From Streptomyces spororaveus (lineage in GTDB: Bacteria > Actinomycetota > Actinomycetes > Streptomycetales > Streptomycetaceae), in assembly GCF_016755875.1 (NCBI RefSeq), contig NZ_BNED01000005.1:1054001-1118000 (forward strand): a DNA stretch of 64,000 nucleotides, given 5' to 3'. The position numbers and the translations under genes are program-made. Shown here in pieces: positions 1 to 7,358 of this stretch (position 1 is its first letter; every line of letters begins with the position of its first letter). The notes below the pieces were generated by a model. It saw nothing but the letters and a program-made list of their open reading frames with translations. It did no database searches and was not told the origin of the DNA.

Positions 1-247
1 TGCCAGAATCCGCGGTGAACCGGAGGGCCGCCTGATACCGGGGAGCCTGCACGGGGGTCAGGCCACCCGCGCGTACCCCTCGGCCCCGGCGCGGCCCAGG
101 CGAACAGAGCCCATGTCCCCTTCTGCCACCCACCGTCGGCGGGCCGGGCGTGATCTTAGCGCGGCCCGCCCGCAGCTATGCGCGGGCCAGTGACCTGCGG
201 CAAGGGCGGCCTTTGGAGATGACATCACGGCAGCACCAGGCGCGTGT

Positions 248-517
248 GCGGAAGTGCTGGTGCTCGACGCGTTCGCGGTGCAGGACGAGGACGGCGATGT
301 TGACGACCGTGAAGACGCACAGGAGCAGGAAGGCGGTGGTGTCGCCGAGGCCGGCGATCTCTCCGGTGGAGACCAGGCCGATGGCGAGGAGCGAGACGAA
401 GACGATGCCGACGACCGGGGTACGGCGCCTTGGCAGGACACGGCCCATGGCGCGGGGCAGGATGTGTTCGTTGGCCATGCCCGCCATCATGATGTTGATC
501 AGGGTCGAGTTCGTGAC
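248..517 (-). pseudogene. APC-family amino acid permease fragment
   Basis: About 90 residues of an amino-acid/polyamine permease of the APC superfamily, a multi-pass cytoplasmic-membrane transporter. The motif GMANEHILPRAMGRVLP is typical of a cytoplasmic loop before a late membrane span. Two hydrophobic segments follow (roughly PVVGIVFVSLLAIGLV and AFLLLCVFTVVNIAVLVL), then a short cytoplasmic tail. All earlier spans are missing. The residues that normally separate the preceding helix from GMANE also look deleted, and the tail runs out of frame after HQHFRT. The upstream end is joined directly to an IS21 fragment, so the locus was cut by mobile-element activity. No function is expected. Confidence 0.65.
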
Positions 518-650
518 GGATCTCTGCCCAGTCCTCACGAGGATCACCCTTCCCCCTGGCCTTGATCACCAAGGCCAGATTCAGACGAAGAGCACCACGT
601 GGATCACTTTTGATACGCCGTCAGAGGGCCCGAGTGCAACCGTCGCCGAG
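517..650 (-). mobile_element. IS21-family end with first codons of istA (remnant)
   Basis: The minus strand begins a protein MVIKARGKGDPREDWAEIR, which matches the start of the longer istA-like fragment near 56.0 kb (MVIKVRREEVILVEDWAEIR). The untranslated DNA ahead of it is also shared between the two sites, including the string TTTTGATACGCCGTCAGAGG. Only about 17 istA codons survive before the sequence switches to the permease fragment. This is a terminal scrap of an IS21-type element (istA transposase, istB helper ATPase), with neither gene complete. Confidence 0.6.
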
Positions 651-714
651 AGATGCCGTTCCTTGGCCGGCAGGCAGTTCGCGGGGCTGGGGCGGGCTGC
701 GCAATGCAACCGGT

Positions 715-1221
715 TCAGGAGGTGACGGCGGCATGAGCCAGGGCAGCGGTCTCCTGCGGCGTACCGTCGATCGGGATGGCCGCGCCCGTTTCGTCGTCGC
801 CCAGCGGTTCGAGGTCGGCAAACTGCGAATCGAGCAGACCAGGCGGCATGAAGTGGCCCTTTCGCGCAGTGATCCGTGCGGCGATCAGCTCGGGCGAGCC
901 ATCGAGGTGCAGAAAGAAGACCTGCGCTGCGGCGGAGGCCAGCCGGTCACGGTAGCGCCGCTTCAATGCTGAACATGACACCACTCCACCGCCCTCCGCG
1001 TGATCGGCCAGCCACCGTGCGATCTCGTCCAGCCAGGGACGGCGGTCTTCGTCGCCGAGCGGATGGCCGGCTCGTATCTTCGCCACATTGGCTGCCGGGT
1101 GGAAGTCGTCCGCCTCGGCGTAAGGAACACCGAGGCGCTGCGCCAGCAGCTGGCCCACCGTGGTCTTTCCCGAGGCCGACACGCCCATGATCACGACCAG
1201 TGGAGCGGTGTTGTGAGACAT
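715..1221 (-). CDS. gntK: gluconokinase (GntK family)
   Basis: A 168-residue thermoresistant-type gluconokinase, which phosphorylates D-gluconate with ATP to 6-phosphogluconate for the pentose phosphate pathway. The N-terminus carries the P-loop GVSASGKTT, followed by the substrate-region signature YAEADDFHP and later SCSALKRRYRDRLR-like and GHFMPPGLLDSQ motifs, all diagnostic of GntK. Length equals the family norm (about 165-175). The ATG at 1221 gives a full P-loop N-terminus. A sugar dehydrogenase lies directly upstream on the same strand, ending 36 bases before this start, so the pair may turn glucose into gluconate and then 6-phosphogluconate in one transcript. That coupling is inferred from position. 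Confidence 0.9.
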   Translation of the reverse strand: MSHNTAPLVVIMGVSASGKTTVGQLLAQRLGVPYAEADDFHPAANVAKIRAGHPLGDEDRRPWLDEIARWLADHAEGGGVVSCSALKRRYRDRLASAAAQVFFLHLDGSPELIAARITARKGHFMPPGLLDSQFADLEPLGDDETGAAIPIDGTPQETAALAHAAVTS

Positions 1222-1257
1222 CCGTCCAGGCTAGGGCCTGCCTTCGGGTCTTGCCCG

Positions 1258-2304
1258 CTACAGGTCGATGACGACCTTGACGTCGTCCGGCTGCGGCGTG
1301 AACGCTTCTGCCGCGCGCTCCAGCGGCACCCGCCGGGTGATCAGGCGCTCAAGCCATGACAGGTCGGCCGTGGCCAGCGCGTCGGCAGCCTGGCGGTAGT
1401 GGCGCAGGTTGGCGTTGACCGAGCCCACGACCGCGTCGTTCTCCAGCACGATCTCCCTGTTGATGGCGCCCGCGTCCACGCTCACCCTGCGGCCGGCGGG
1501 CGACACACCGGTCAGGCACACCACCCCGTAGGGCGCGGTGCCCGTCAATGAGGCGAAGACGAGCTCGCTCGCGCCCGTGGCTTCGATGACGACATCTGGG
1601 CACACATCGGAGATGACCTGCTCAATGCCCTCGGCGTGGAAAGCGGCACCCAAGTCCCGTACCAGAGCGGGCTTGGGCCCTTCGGTCACCCGATCGAGTA
1701 CATGAACCTCCAGTCCGCGCTGTGTGCCCAGGAGGGCGGCCAGCAGGCCGATGGGCCCCGCACCGGTCACCAGGGCGCGACGCGGCTCGAACCACGAGCG
1801 GGCACCGACACGCTCGACCTGTTCCCATGCCTTTGCCACCACGGTGGTCGGTTCCATGAGGACCCCGACGCGCTGCAGATGCGGCTCCAGCTTCACCGCG
1901 TAGCCGGCTTCCACGCACCACACCTGCGCGCCATATCCGTCGATCTCCTTGATACCGCGTTCGGTGTAGCGGCCGTTGCGGCACATGTCGAACTCGCCGC
2001 GTGCGCAGGCCCCGCACGGCTCAGGGTCCGGTCGGCGCACCACTCCGGCAACAAGGTCACCGGCCGAGAAGCCGCTGCCAGGTGGCGCCTGCCGCACCCG
2101 CCCGAGTGATTCATGCCCCAGTACCAGCCGCTCACGGCCCGGAGGAGCCCAGCCGTACTCGCCTCGGGCGATCTCCCTGTCCGTACCGCACACCCCCACC
2201 ACCAGGCCCTGCACCAGCAGCTCGCCGGTCGCCGGGACGGGGTCGGGCACATCCCTCACCTCTAGGGATTCCTTCTCACCGGGCCGCACGGTCAATGCAC
2301 GCAT
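1258..2304 (-). CDS. zinc-dependent MDR dehydrogenase, glucose dehydrogenase-like
   Basis: A 348-residue medium-chain dehydrogenase/reductase. Catalytic-zinc ligands lie in VVGVCGTDREI and GHESLG. The structural-zinc loop is short (CGACARGEFDMC). A nucleotide-binding VTGAGPIGLLAALLG follows in the Rossmann domain. The segment MCRNGRYTERGIKEIDGYGA resembles the archaeal/bacterial glucose 1-dehydrogenase subgroup, so oxidation of an aldose such as glucose is likely, but the exact substrate is inferred. The frame is open further upstream. ATG at 2304 was chosen because GAGG lies seven bases before it and the homology starts there, whereas the ATG at 2316 sits directly against the purine run. The downstream neighbour gntK supports a role in gluconate formation. 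Confidence 0.8.
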   Translation of the reverse strand: MRALTVRPGEKESLEVRDVPDPVPATGELLVQGLVVGVCGTDREIARGEYGWAPPGRERLVLGHESLGRVRQAPPGSGFSAGDLVAGVVRRPDPEPCGACARGEFDMCRNGRYTERGIKEIDGYGAQVWCVEAGYAVKLEPHLQRVGVLMEPTTVVAKAWEQVERVGARSWFEPRRALVTGAGPIGLLAALLGTQRGLEVHVLDRVTEGPKPALVRDLGAAFHAEGIEQVISDVCPDVVIEATGASELVFASLTGTAPYGVVCLTGVSPAGRRVSVDAGAINREIVLENDAVVGSVNANLRHYRQAADALATADLSWLERLITRRVPLERAAEAFTPQPDDVKVVIDL

Positions 2305-2939
2305 CGCCAACCTCATCCCCTCTCGTCCGTCGGCGCGTGAGGTCCGTACGTGCCGCTGCTTGACGTCTGTCCCGCCGTGGTCCTCCCGCTCAGAGCTTTT
2401 CAGCACCAGCCTGCCGGGATGGAGCGACACGTCCGTGCGCCGCTGTGCTGCCACCCGGAAGGGATGAGCAGCTCACGTGCTGGTGCGTGCGACGTGGGCC
2501 CGTTCCGCTTCATGAGCTGTCCATCGCTGTAGGGGTCACACCCATACTGGGAGACAGTTACCCGCGAGGATCCGGGTGAAGTCTGGTTGTCGCCTTACCT
2601 GGAGCGGGTGCGGCGGCGGGTGTCGAGACTGAGGAGTTCAAAGCTCGGCACTCGATACTCCGCCCCCTGCTGGACTACGGCAGGGGTTCATTTGGGGAGC
2701 CGGTTCGCACTGCTGCCGGCTGGCTCAGTCCGACGCGCTGGCGGACACTGTCCTGCCCCGCGGGACGCGACCTGGCAGGCGTAGGGGTCACCTGAAGGCA
2801 CTCCGTCCCGTATCACGCACCGCTGCTGGGCGAAGCACACAAGGCCTGCGGATCCTTGCAGTCGCGGGCCACAGCGCGGCAGGGTGCGCCCGGCCGGCCG
2901 CGAGCGAGGTGCGGCAGTCTCCCTATGCGCCCGTGCCGC
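2305..2939. other. intergenic stretch, no gene recognised
   Basis: About 630 bases between the dehydrogenase start and the next minus-strand gene. Open frames here are short, arginine/proline-rich and of shadow type. A small palindrome GGACACTGTCC lies at 2753-2763 without a gene placed to use it. The stretch probably holds the promoter of the sugar dehydrogenase operon. Confidence 0.4.
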
Positions 2940-3233
2940 TCAGGAAGATGCCAGGCGTTCCCGCAGTTCATTGAGGTAGCCGTCATAGGCCGCAGCGACA
3001 TCCTCCAGATCGATCATCGGAGGAAGGTCCATGACTGGCTGATGCTCGAGCAGGAACGCGGCCGTCTCTCGGACGACGAATTGCTCGGCGGCGCTGTCGA
3101 CGCCCAAGTCCTTCAAGACGTTGGGGCTGGCCCGGAACCGGAACTCAGCCTCCCTCGCGTCTCCTGGGACCCGGAGCAGGTATTCGTGGTCACCCAGCGG
3201 CTGGACGCCGTAATCTGCAGAGTTATCGGACAT
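2940..3233 (-). CDS. small conserved protein of unknown function
   Basis: A 97-residue acidic soluble protein with no membrane segment or signal peptide. It begins MSDNSADYGVQPLGDHEYLL and ends in a predicted helical tail (AAYDGYLNELRERLASS). The middle reads as beta-strand then helix (REAEFRFRASPNVLKDLGV, QFVVRETAAFLLEHQ). The composition and codon use look like a genuine gene rather than a shadow. I do not recognise the family and propose no function. It is isolated, with decayed DNA upstream and a 600-base gap downstream. Confidence 0.65.
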   Translation of the reverse strand: MSDNSADYGVQPLGDHEYLLRVPGDAREAEFRFRASPNVLKDLGVDSAAEQFVVRETAAFLLEHQPVMDLPPMIDLEDVAAAYDGYLNELRERLASS

Positions 3234-3580
3234 ATCGGCACTCTACTCGCAGGCGTGAGACCCATGCGCGCCAGCCGGAACTCGGCTGCGCGCCTGCGGA
3301 TCGCGGCTAGTACTCCAGCCGGACTTTGATGTTTTGCCTGGTCAACGGCTTGGGTGTGGCTTGGGCGCACACCGTGTTTACTTTCTGCAGGTCGTCCTGA
3401 ATGCCACTTGCTGGTCGGCGATTGTGTGGGCCGAGCGTGAAAGGGGAGGGTGTAATCGCGCGCGGTCGTCATGCGGGTCGATGTTCAGATGCGCGCGGCA
3501 TCTCTCCTGGTGTGGGTGGGCGCGTTTTGCCGTGCGGAGCCAGTTCTCGCCCAGTCTTGCGCAGAACGGAGCGTACGAAC

Positions 3581-3667
3581 ATGCGCCGGCGCCAGTCCGA
3601 TGATGACCAAGGCGGCGTCGGACGGCCCGAACCCCAGTACGGGCCGCCCCCAGTACCCCCAGTCACC
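3581..3667 (-). pseudogene. uracil-DNA glycosylase relic (second copy of the 15.4-kb gene)
   Basis: Twenty-nine codons reading GDWGYWGRPVLGFGPSDAAL and onward through VIIGLAPAH match residues around DWEYWGRPVPGFGPADAA in the intact family-5-like uracil-DNA glycosylase at 15446-16210. This is the N-terminal active-site region. Nothing recognisable of the remaining four fifths survives, and flanking frames contain only degenerate traces such as a serine/arginine-rich stretch. It is a non-functional relic of a duplicated DNA-repair gene. Confidence 0.7.
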
Positions 3668-4120
3668 ACGGGTCGAGACCGTGGCTGGAACGAGAGCTGC
3701 GCCTGCTGCAGCCCACCGCGCGTTCCATCGGCGTCCTCGGAGGCTTCGGTCGGCTCGCCGCACTGCCGGCCCTGGGGCCTCCGGTCCGTGTGGCGACGAC
3801 ATGGCCGGGTTGGATGCGTTGCTGGTGGGATGTCGCAGCTGCCCAAGCAGCATGATGGCCATGGTGCGCCGAGCAGTTCGGGCGCTGCGGTGCTCCGACG
3901 CTGGGTTCCTGGCCGACTTTCGTGGCCATGATGGGCCGACGGCGATGGTTGATCACGTGAGGGCCAGCGGCCGTCTCGACGACACCCGCTGATTAAGGGT
4001 GGTTCGCGGATGCCCCCGGTGTCGCGGCTGCACGGCGCGTGCGGTGTTCGGAGGTGGGAGCAGGAGGCTCCACATCGCCGGCCCGCAGTCAGGCGTTCGA
4101 CGGAACAACGGCGGCCTGCG
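3668..4120. other. degenerate region upstream of the UDG relic
   Basis: No intact gene. The overlapping frames on both strands are low-complexity and none resembles a protein I know. The stretch probably represents the eroded 5' part of the glycosylase relic plus unrelated junction DNA. The RibD-like gene terminates at its right edge. Confidence 0.35.
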
Positions 4121-5005
4121 TCAATTGGCCAGTGCTGGACGGCCGCGTGGCGTCCGAAGTCGGTAGCGGAGGAACAGATGTGAGTTCCGTCGCCGGGCGC
4201 TGATCAGGTCCGTCCACACCGGCTGGTTCGGCAGCAGTTCGAGCCCGGAGACGACTCCGGGACGGGGTGTGTCAGCCCGGCCGGCCAGCACTGGGGACGC
4301 CGTGAGGAACAGCTCGTCAAGCAGGCCCTCGCCGAGCAGGTATCCGATGAGCCGCGGTCCACCCTCGGTGAGCACCAGGGTGTGTCCCTGGACGCGGAGG
4401 GCCGCGAGGACGTCGGCCATTCTGAGGGCCGATCCTTCGACCGTGGTGAGTATCGCGCATGTCGGCGGCAGCCGTCCCTCCAGTCGGCTGGCGCCGACCG
4501 GGGTAGTGGCCACGAGCGCGCCCGACTGCAGCGCTGGATGCTCAGTGGGCAGATCTCCGCTCGCTGTGACGACGACCAGTTGTGGTCGGGTGGCGCGTCC
4601 CAGGCTGCGCCTTAGCTCGGCGAAGTCGGGTGCGGCTTGAGGGCAGACATGGTCGGGCGTCCACAGGTGGCGGGGTGTGGCCCGCAACGTGCCGGCTCCG
4701 ATGAGGATCGTGTCGGCGCATGCGCGCAGCAGTCCCATGACGAAGCGGTCCGCGGGTTCACGCCCGCTGATCGCCGAGCCGGAGGAAGGGTATTCGGGAC
4801 CGAGGGCGACCACTCCGTCAAGGGAGGTGACGAAGTTGGCGTACACGCACGGTGGGATGAAGCCCAGATCGCCGCCGTACGCCGTGGCGAGCGCCGCAGG
4901 AAGACCGAAGCCGGGTGGCCCTGCCTCCTCGTACAGCAAGTCCAAGGGGTCCAACGAACCTGCGTGTGTTCCGTCGGCGGGGTGTGCGGTGCTGTCTTCA
5001 GCCAT
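4121..5005 (-). CDS. RibD C-terminal/dihydrofolate reductase-like pyrimidine reductase
   Basis: A 294-residue protein of the RibD_C fold (bacterial bifunctional deaminase-reductase C-terminal domain), which uses NADPH to reduce pterin- or pyrimidine-like compounds. Diagnostic features are VYANFVTSLDGVVAL near residue 55, the stretch RFVMGLLRACADTILIGAGT, and the glycine motif VLTEGGPRLIGYLL in the C-terminal third. ATG at 5005 overlaps the folE stop by eight bases, which implies translational coupling. FolE makes dihydroneopterin triphosphate or a formylated pyrimidine from GTP, so this reductase may act on a product of that step. The exact substrate is not determinable from sequence. Confidence 0.8.
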   Translation of the reverse strand: MAEDSTAHPADGTHAGSLDPLDLLYEEAGPPGFGLPAALATAYGGDLGFIPPCVYANFVTSLDGVVALGPEYPSSGSAISGREPADRFVMGLLRACADTILIGAGTLRATPRHLWTPDHVCPQAAPDFAELRRSLGRATRPQLVVVTASGDLPTEHPALQSGALVATTPVGASRLEGRLPPTCAILTTVEGSALRMADVLAALRVQGHTLVLTEGGPRLIGYLLGEGLLDELFLTASPVLAGRADTPRPGVVSGLELLPNQPVWTDLISARRRNSHLFLRYRLRTPRGRPALAN

Positions 5006-5711
5006 GTCCGGCCAGGCCGCGTTGGCCGCACAACGTGAAGAATTCGCCCCGCAGTTGCGGATCCTCGTCGTAGGTACCCCGCCAGTGGGTGGTGCGGGTG
5101 CTGGACTCGATCTCGCGTACACCGCGCATCTGCGTACACAGATGCACCGCTTCCAAATGGACTGCGACGCCGTGCGGCAGCATGATTTGCTGCAAGGATT
5201 CGGCGAGTTGGTGGCCGATGCGTTCTTGCACCGAGAAGCGGCGGGCGAACAGCCGTACCAGCCTGGTCAGTTTCGAGAGCCCGAGGATGTGCTCGTGTGC
5301 GATGTACCCGACATACGCCTTGCCGAAGAACGGCAAAGCGTGATGCTCACAGAGAGCGAAGAACGGGATCGGTCCTTCGACGATCTGGCTGATCCGGCAG
5401 TCCGACCCACCATGGCATTCGGTCTCGAAGGCGGTGACCAGCTTTTCGTCGCCTTCGTACCCGCTCGTGGCGTCGAAGAGGGCGCGCAGAAAGCGGCGGG
5501 GTGTGTCGGCCGTGGCCTCTGACCCGACGGCCAGGCCCAGCGCCTCGAAGATCTCCTTGAGGTTGCCCTCGAACCGCTGCCACTCCTCCGGGGTGATCTG
5601 TCGTGGAGACACGGCCGCCCACTCGATCTCGTCCGTGACGGGTATGAGGCTTTCCCCGACCAGCCCCGCCACGGGCGGGGGACCGTTCATCTGCGGCAGC
5701 TGATCATTCAT
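4998..5711 (-). CDS. folE: GTP cyclohydrolase I
   Basis: A 237-residue FolE enzyme that opens GTP to 7,8-dihydroneopterin triphosphate, the first step of folate and tetrahydrobiopterin synthesis. Zinc ligands are visible in the motif CEHHALPFFGKAYVGYI and the later cysteine in HLCTQMRGV. The GTP-binding segment SKLTRLVRLFARRFSVQERI is also present. The frame opens earlier at a TTG, but ATG at 5711 has GGAG six bases upstream and is preferred. It precedes and overlaps the RibD-like reductase. Streptomycetes normally have a housekeeping folE elsewhere, so this is probably a second copy in a stress island (inference). Confidence 0.93.
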   Translation of the reverse strand: MNDQLPQMNGPPPVAGLVGESLIPVTDEIEWAAVSPRQITPEEWQRFEGNLKEIFEALGLAVGSEATADTPRRFLRALFDATSGYEGDEKLVTAFETECHGGSDCRISQIVEGPIPFFALCEHHALPFFGKAYVGYIAHEHILGLSKLTRLVRLFARRFSVQERIGHQLAESLQQIMLPHGVAVHLEAVHLCTQMRGVREIESSTRTTHWRGTYDEDPQLRGEFFTLCGQRGLAGHG

Positions 5712-5858
5712 AAGCAGCTCCAAGATGCGAGATCACCGCTGGAGTCGATCACATCCATTATCGACTGATTTCCGCATGACTGCCTGAGAACACGAAGCCA
5801 CTTCTCAGCGCAGTGGCATCGGGGCGATGCGTGCACCCCGGTGCCTTCATCCCGATAC

Positions 5859-6221
5859 TCAGCTTCGGAGCATCTCGGCAAGCACCTCGGCTTCGCTGAT
5901 CTCCGGATGCTTCGTTGCGGTGAGCAGCGTCAGAGGCCGGTCTTTGGCGAGGTCGCGAAGGTGCGCCAGAGCGTCTGCGTGTTCGGGATCCTTGAGCTCG
6001 GTCCGGTAGCGCCGGCTGAATTCCGTGAATCGCTCGGGGTCGTGGCTGTACCACTTGCGCAGTTGCGTGGACGGGGCGACTTGCTTGCACCACTCGTCGA
6101 GATGAGCCTTGTCCTTGGTCATCCCCCGGGGCCAGATCCGGTCGACCAGCACTCTCACGCCGTCACTCTGCGCCGGATCCTCGTAGACGCGGCGCACGTG
6201 TACCTTCCTACTACGAGCCAT
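5859..6221 (-). CDS. DUF488 family protein (YeaO-like)
   Basis: A 120-residue DUF488 protein of the short YeaO type. The family signature RVLVDRIWPRGMTKDKAHL is followed by DEWCKQVAPS, LRKWYSHDPERFTEFSRRY, and a C-terminal LTLLTATKHPEISEAEVL. The biochemical role of the family is not settled. The start at 6221 has a strong GAGGAGG eight bases upstream. It lies 42 bases downstream of the VOC gene on the same strand and is probably cotranscribed. A frameshifted second copy of the same gene pair lies at 14.0-14.35 kb. Confidence 0.88.
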   Translation of the reverse strand: MARSRKVHVRRVYEDPAQSDGVRVLVDRIWPRGMTKDKAHLDEWCKQVAPSTQLRKWYSHDPERFTEFSRRYRTELKDPEHADALAHLRDLAKDRPLTLLTATKHPEISEAEVLAEMLRS

Positions 6222-6263
6222 TGAAGGACCTCCTCGTGAGCCGGGTACTCGGCTTCCTCCGTG

Positions 6264-6740
6264 TCACACGTAGTAGCGAGTGATGATCTCGAGCCGCGCT
6301 ACTTCGTCGGGCCCTGGATAGGCCACCAGGACCGGCAGGCCGCTGGGATCCCGGCCTTCGATGAGGGTGAATCCCTCACTCTCCCGGGTGTAGACGTGGT
6401 CGGAGCGGGCTCTGAGTACGCGCTCGCACCGCTGGAAGTCCTCAGGGCCGTCCGCTGTCCAGATGACGTACTGCGCCCCGACGTGGCCGACCGGGTGGGC
6501 GGCGTGGGGGCCGACGGCGCGGAGGTACACCTGGAAGCCGGCTCGGCCCACGAGCAGCGCGGCGGTGGTGGTGCGTACGGTGACCTTCATATTCAGCAGC
6601 TCTTGGTAGAAGTCCGCCGATGCGTCGTGGTCGTGGACGAACACCACAACCGATGCCAGCCGTGGCCCGCGCGTGTCCGGTCCGCTATCAGTCGGCTCCG
6701 AATCCGGGTCGCCGGGTGCCGCTTCGTGGGAATGGGGCAT
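6264..6740 (-). CDS. VOC (glyoxalase/bleomycin-resistance-like) domain protein
   Basis: A 158-residue single-domain vicinal-oxygen-chelate protein. After a disordered acidic N-terminus, LASVVVFVHDHDASADFYQE gives the first beta-alpha module with its metal-position histidine, and the second module ends GFTLIEGRDPSGLPVLVAY. The fold is used by glyoxalases, dioxygenases and drug-binding proteins, and the substrate cannot be assigned. The start has GGAGGAAAGG just upstream. The DUF488 gene follows at once on the same strand. A truncated copy of the C-terminal half is present at 14.0 kb, again followed by DUF488. Confidence 0.82.
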   Translation of the reverse strand: MPHSHEAAPGDPDSEPTDSGPDTRGPRLASVVVFVHDHDASADFYQELLNMKVTVRTTTAALLVGRAGFQVYLRAVGPHAAHPVGHVGAQYVIWTADGPEDFQRCERVLRARSDHVYTRESEGFTLIEGRDPSGLPVLVAYPGPDEVARLEIITRYYV

Positions 6741-6875
6741 GAGGACCTTTCCTCCGTGACCGCGATGGCAGGCTTCATTGTTGTGCGGGTTCTTGGTCCT
6801 GATTCCACGCTACCGGGCCCGCGTACGGTCCGCCGTTACACGCTGGCGGCCCCTGGGCGATACCAGCCAGGGTGG

Positions 6876-7358
6876 TCAGCTTGGCCAGGCGATGAACCCT
6901 CCCACGATGGTGCCGTAGGCGAGGTGCGCGGCGAGGGTGACGATGGGTGTGCCCCGTCCGTAGTTGAGCATGAGGAAGCCTGGGGGTTCGAGCAGGGCGA
7001 CATCGGGCGCGCTGGTCTGGGGTGAGCCCATGCGCGGGTGGACGAGGGGCAGCAGGATGTTGACGAGCGCGGTTGCGGCGAAAAGGCCGTGGACGAGGCC
7101 GAAGGCGGTGCCCAGCCACCAGCTGCTGTAGTCGATGGCGGCGAAGACCGCGTAGTAGAGCAGGGCGAAGATCAGTCCGTTGACGAAGTGTGCTCCATAG
7201 CCGAGGGCCTTGGCGCGGGTCCGGTCGCTGGTGAAGGCGGTGCCCAGGAGGAACGGCAGATCGATGCGGGTGACGTTGAAGGTATTGGCTGCCCGCAAGC
7301 CCGTGGTGAGGACCAGGGTGCCGACGAAGCCGCCCGCCAGCGCGGCCCAGATGCTCAT
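6876..7358 (-). CDS. four-helix membrane protein of unknown function
   Basis: A 160-residue integral membrane protein. Hydrophobic segments lie near residues 2-20, 55-75, 80-100 and 140-158 (for example LIFALLYYAVFAAI and TLAAHLAYGTIVGGFIAW). No enzyme motif was recognised. Its ATG overlaps the stop of the GH15 gene as ATGA, making it the last gene of a translationally coupled four-gene operon beginning with the SpoIIE phosphatase at 10838. Function unknown, with a link to envelope or carbohydrate handling only by association. Confidence 0.78.
   Translation of the reverse strand: MSIWAALAGGFVGTLVLTTGLRAANTFNVTRIDLPFLLGTAFTSDRTRAKALGYGAHFVNGLIFALLYYAVFAAIDYSSWWLGTAFGLVHGLFAATALVNILLPLVHPRMGSPQTSAPDVALLEPPGFLMLNYGRGTPIVTLAAHLAYGTIVGGFIAWPS

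Noticed and set aside
2753..2763. Palindrome GGACACTGTCC
   Set aside because: Short, and not close to any gene start. Expected occasionally by chance in 64 kb.
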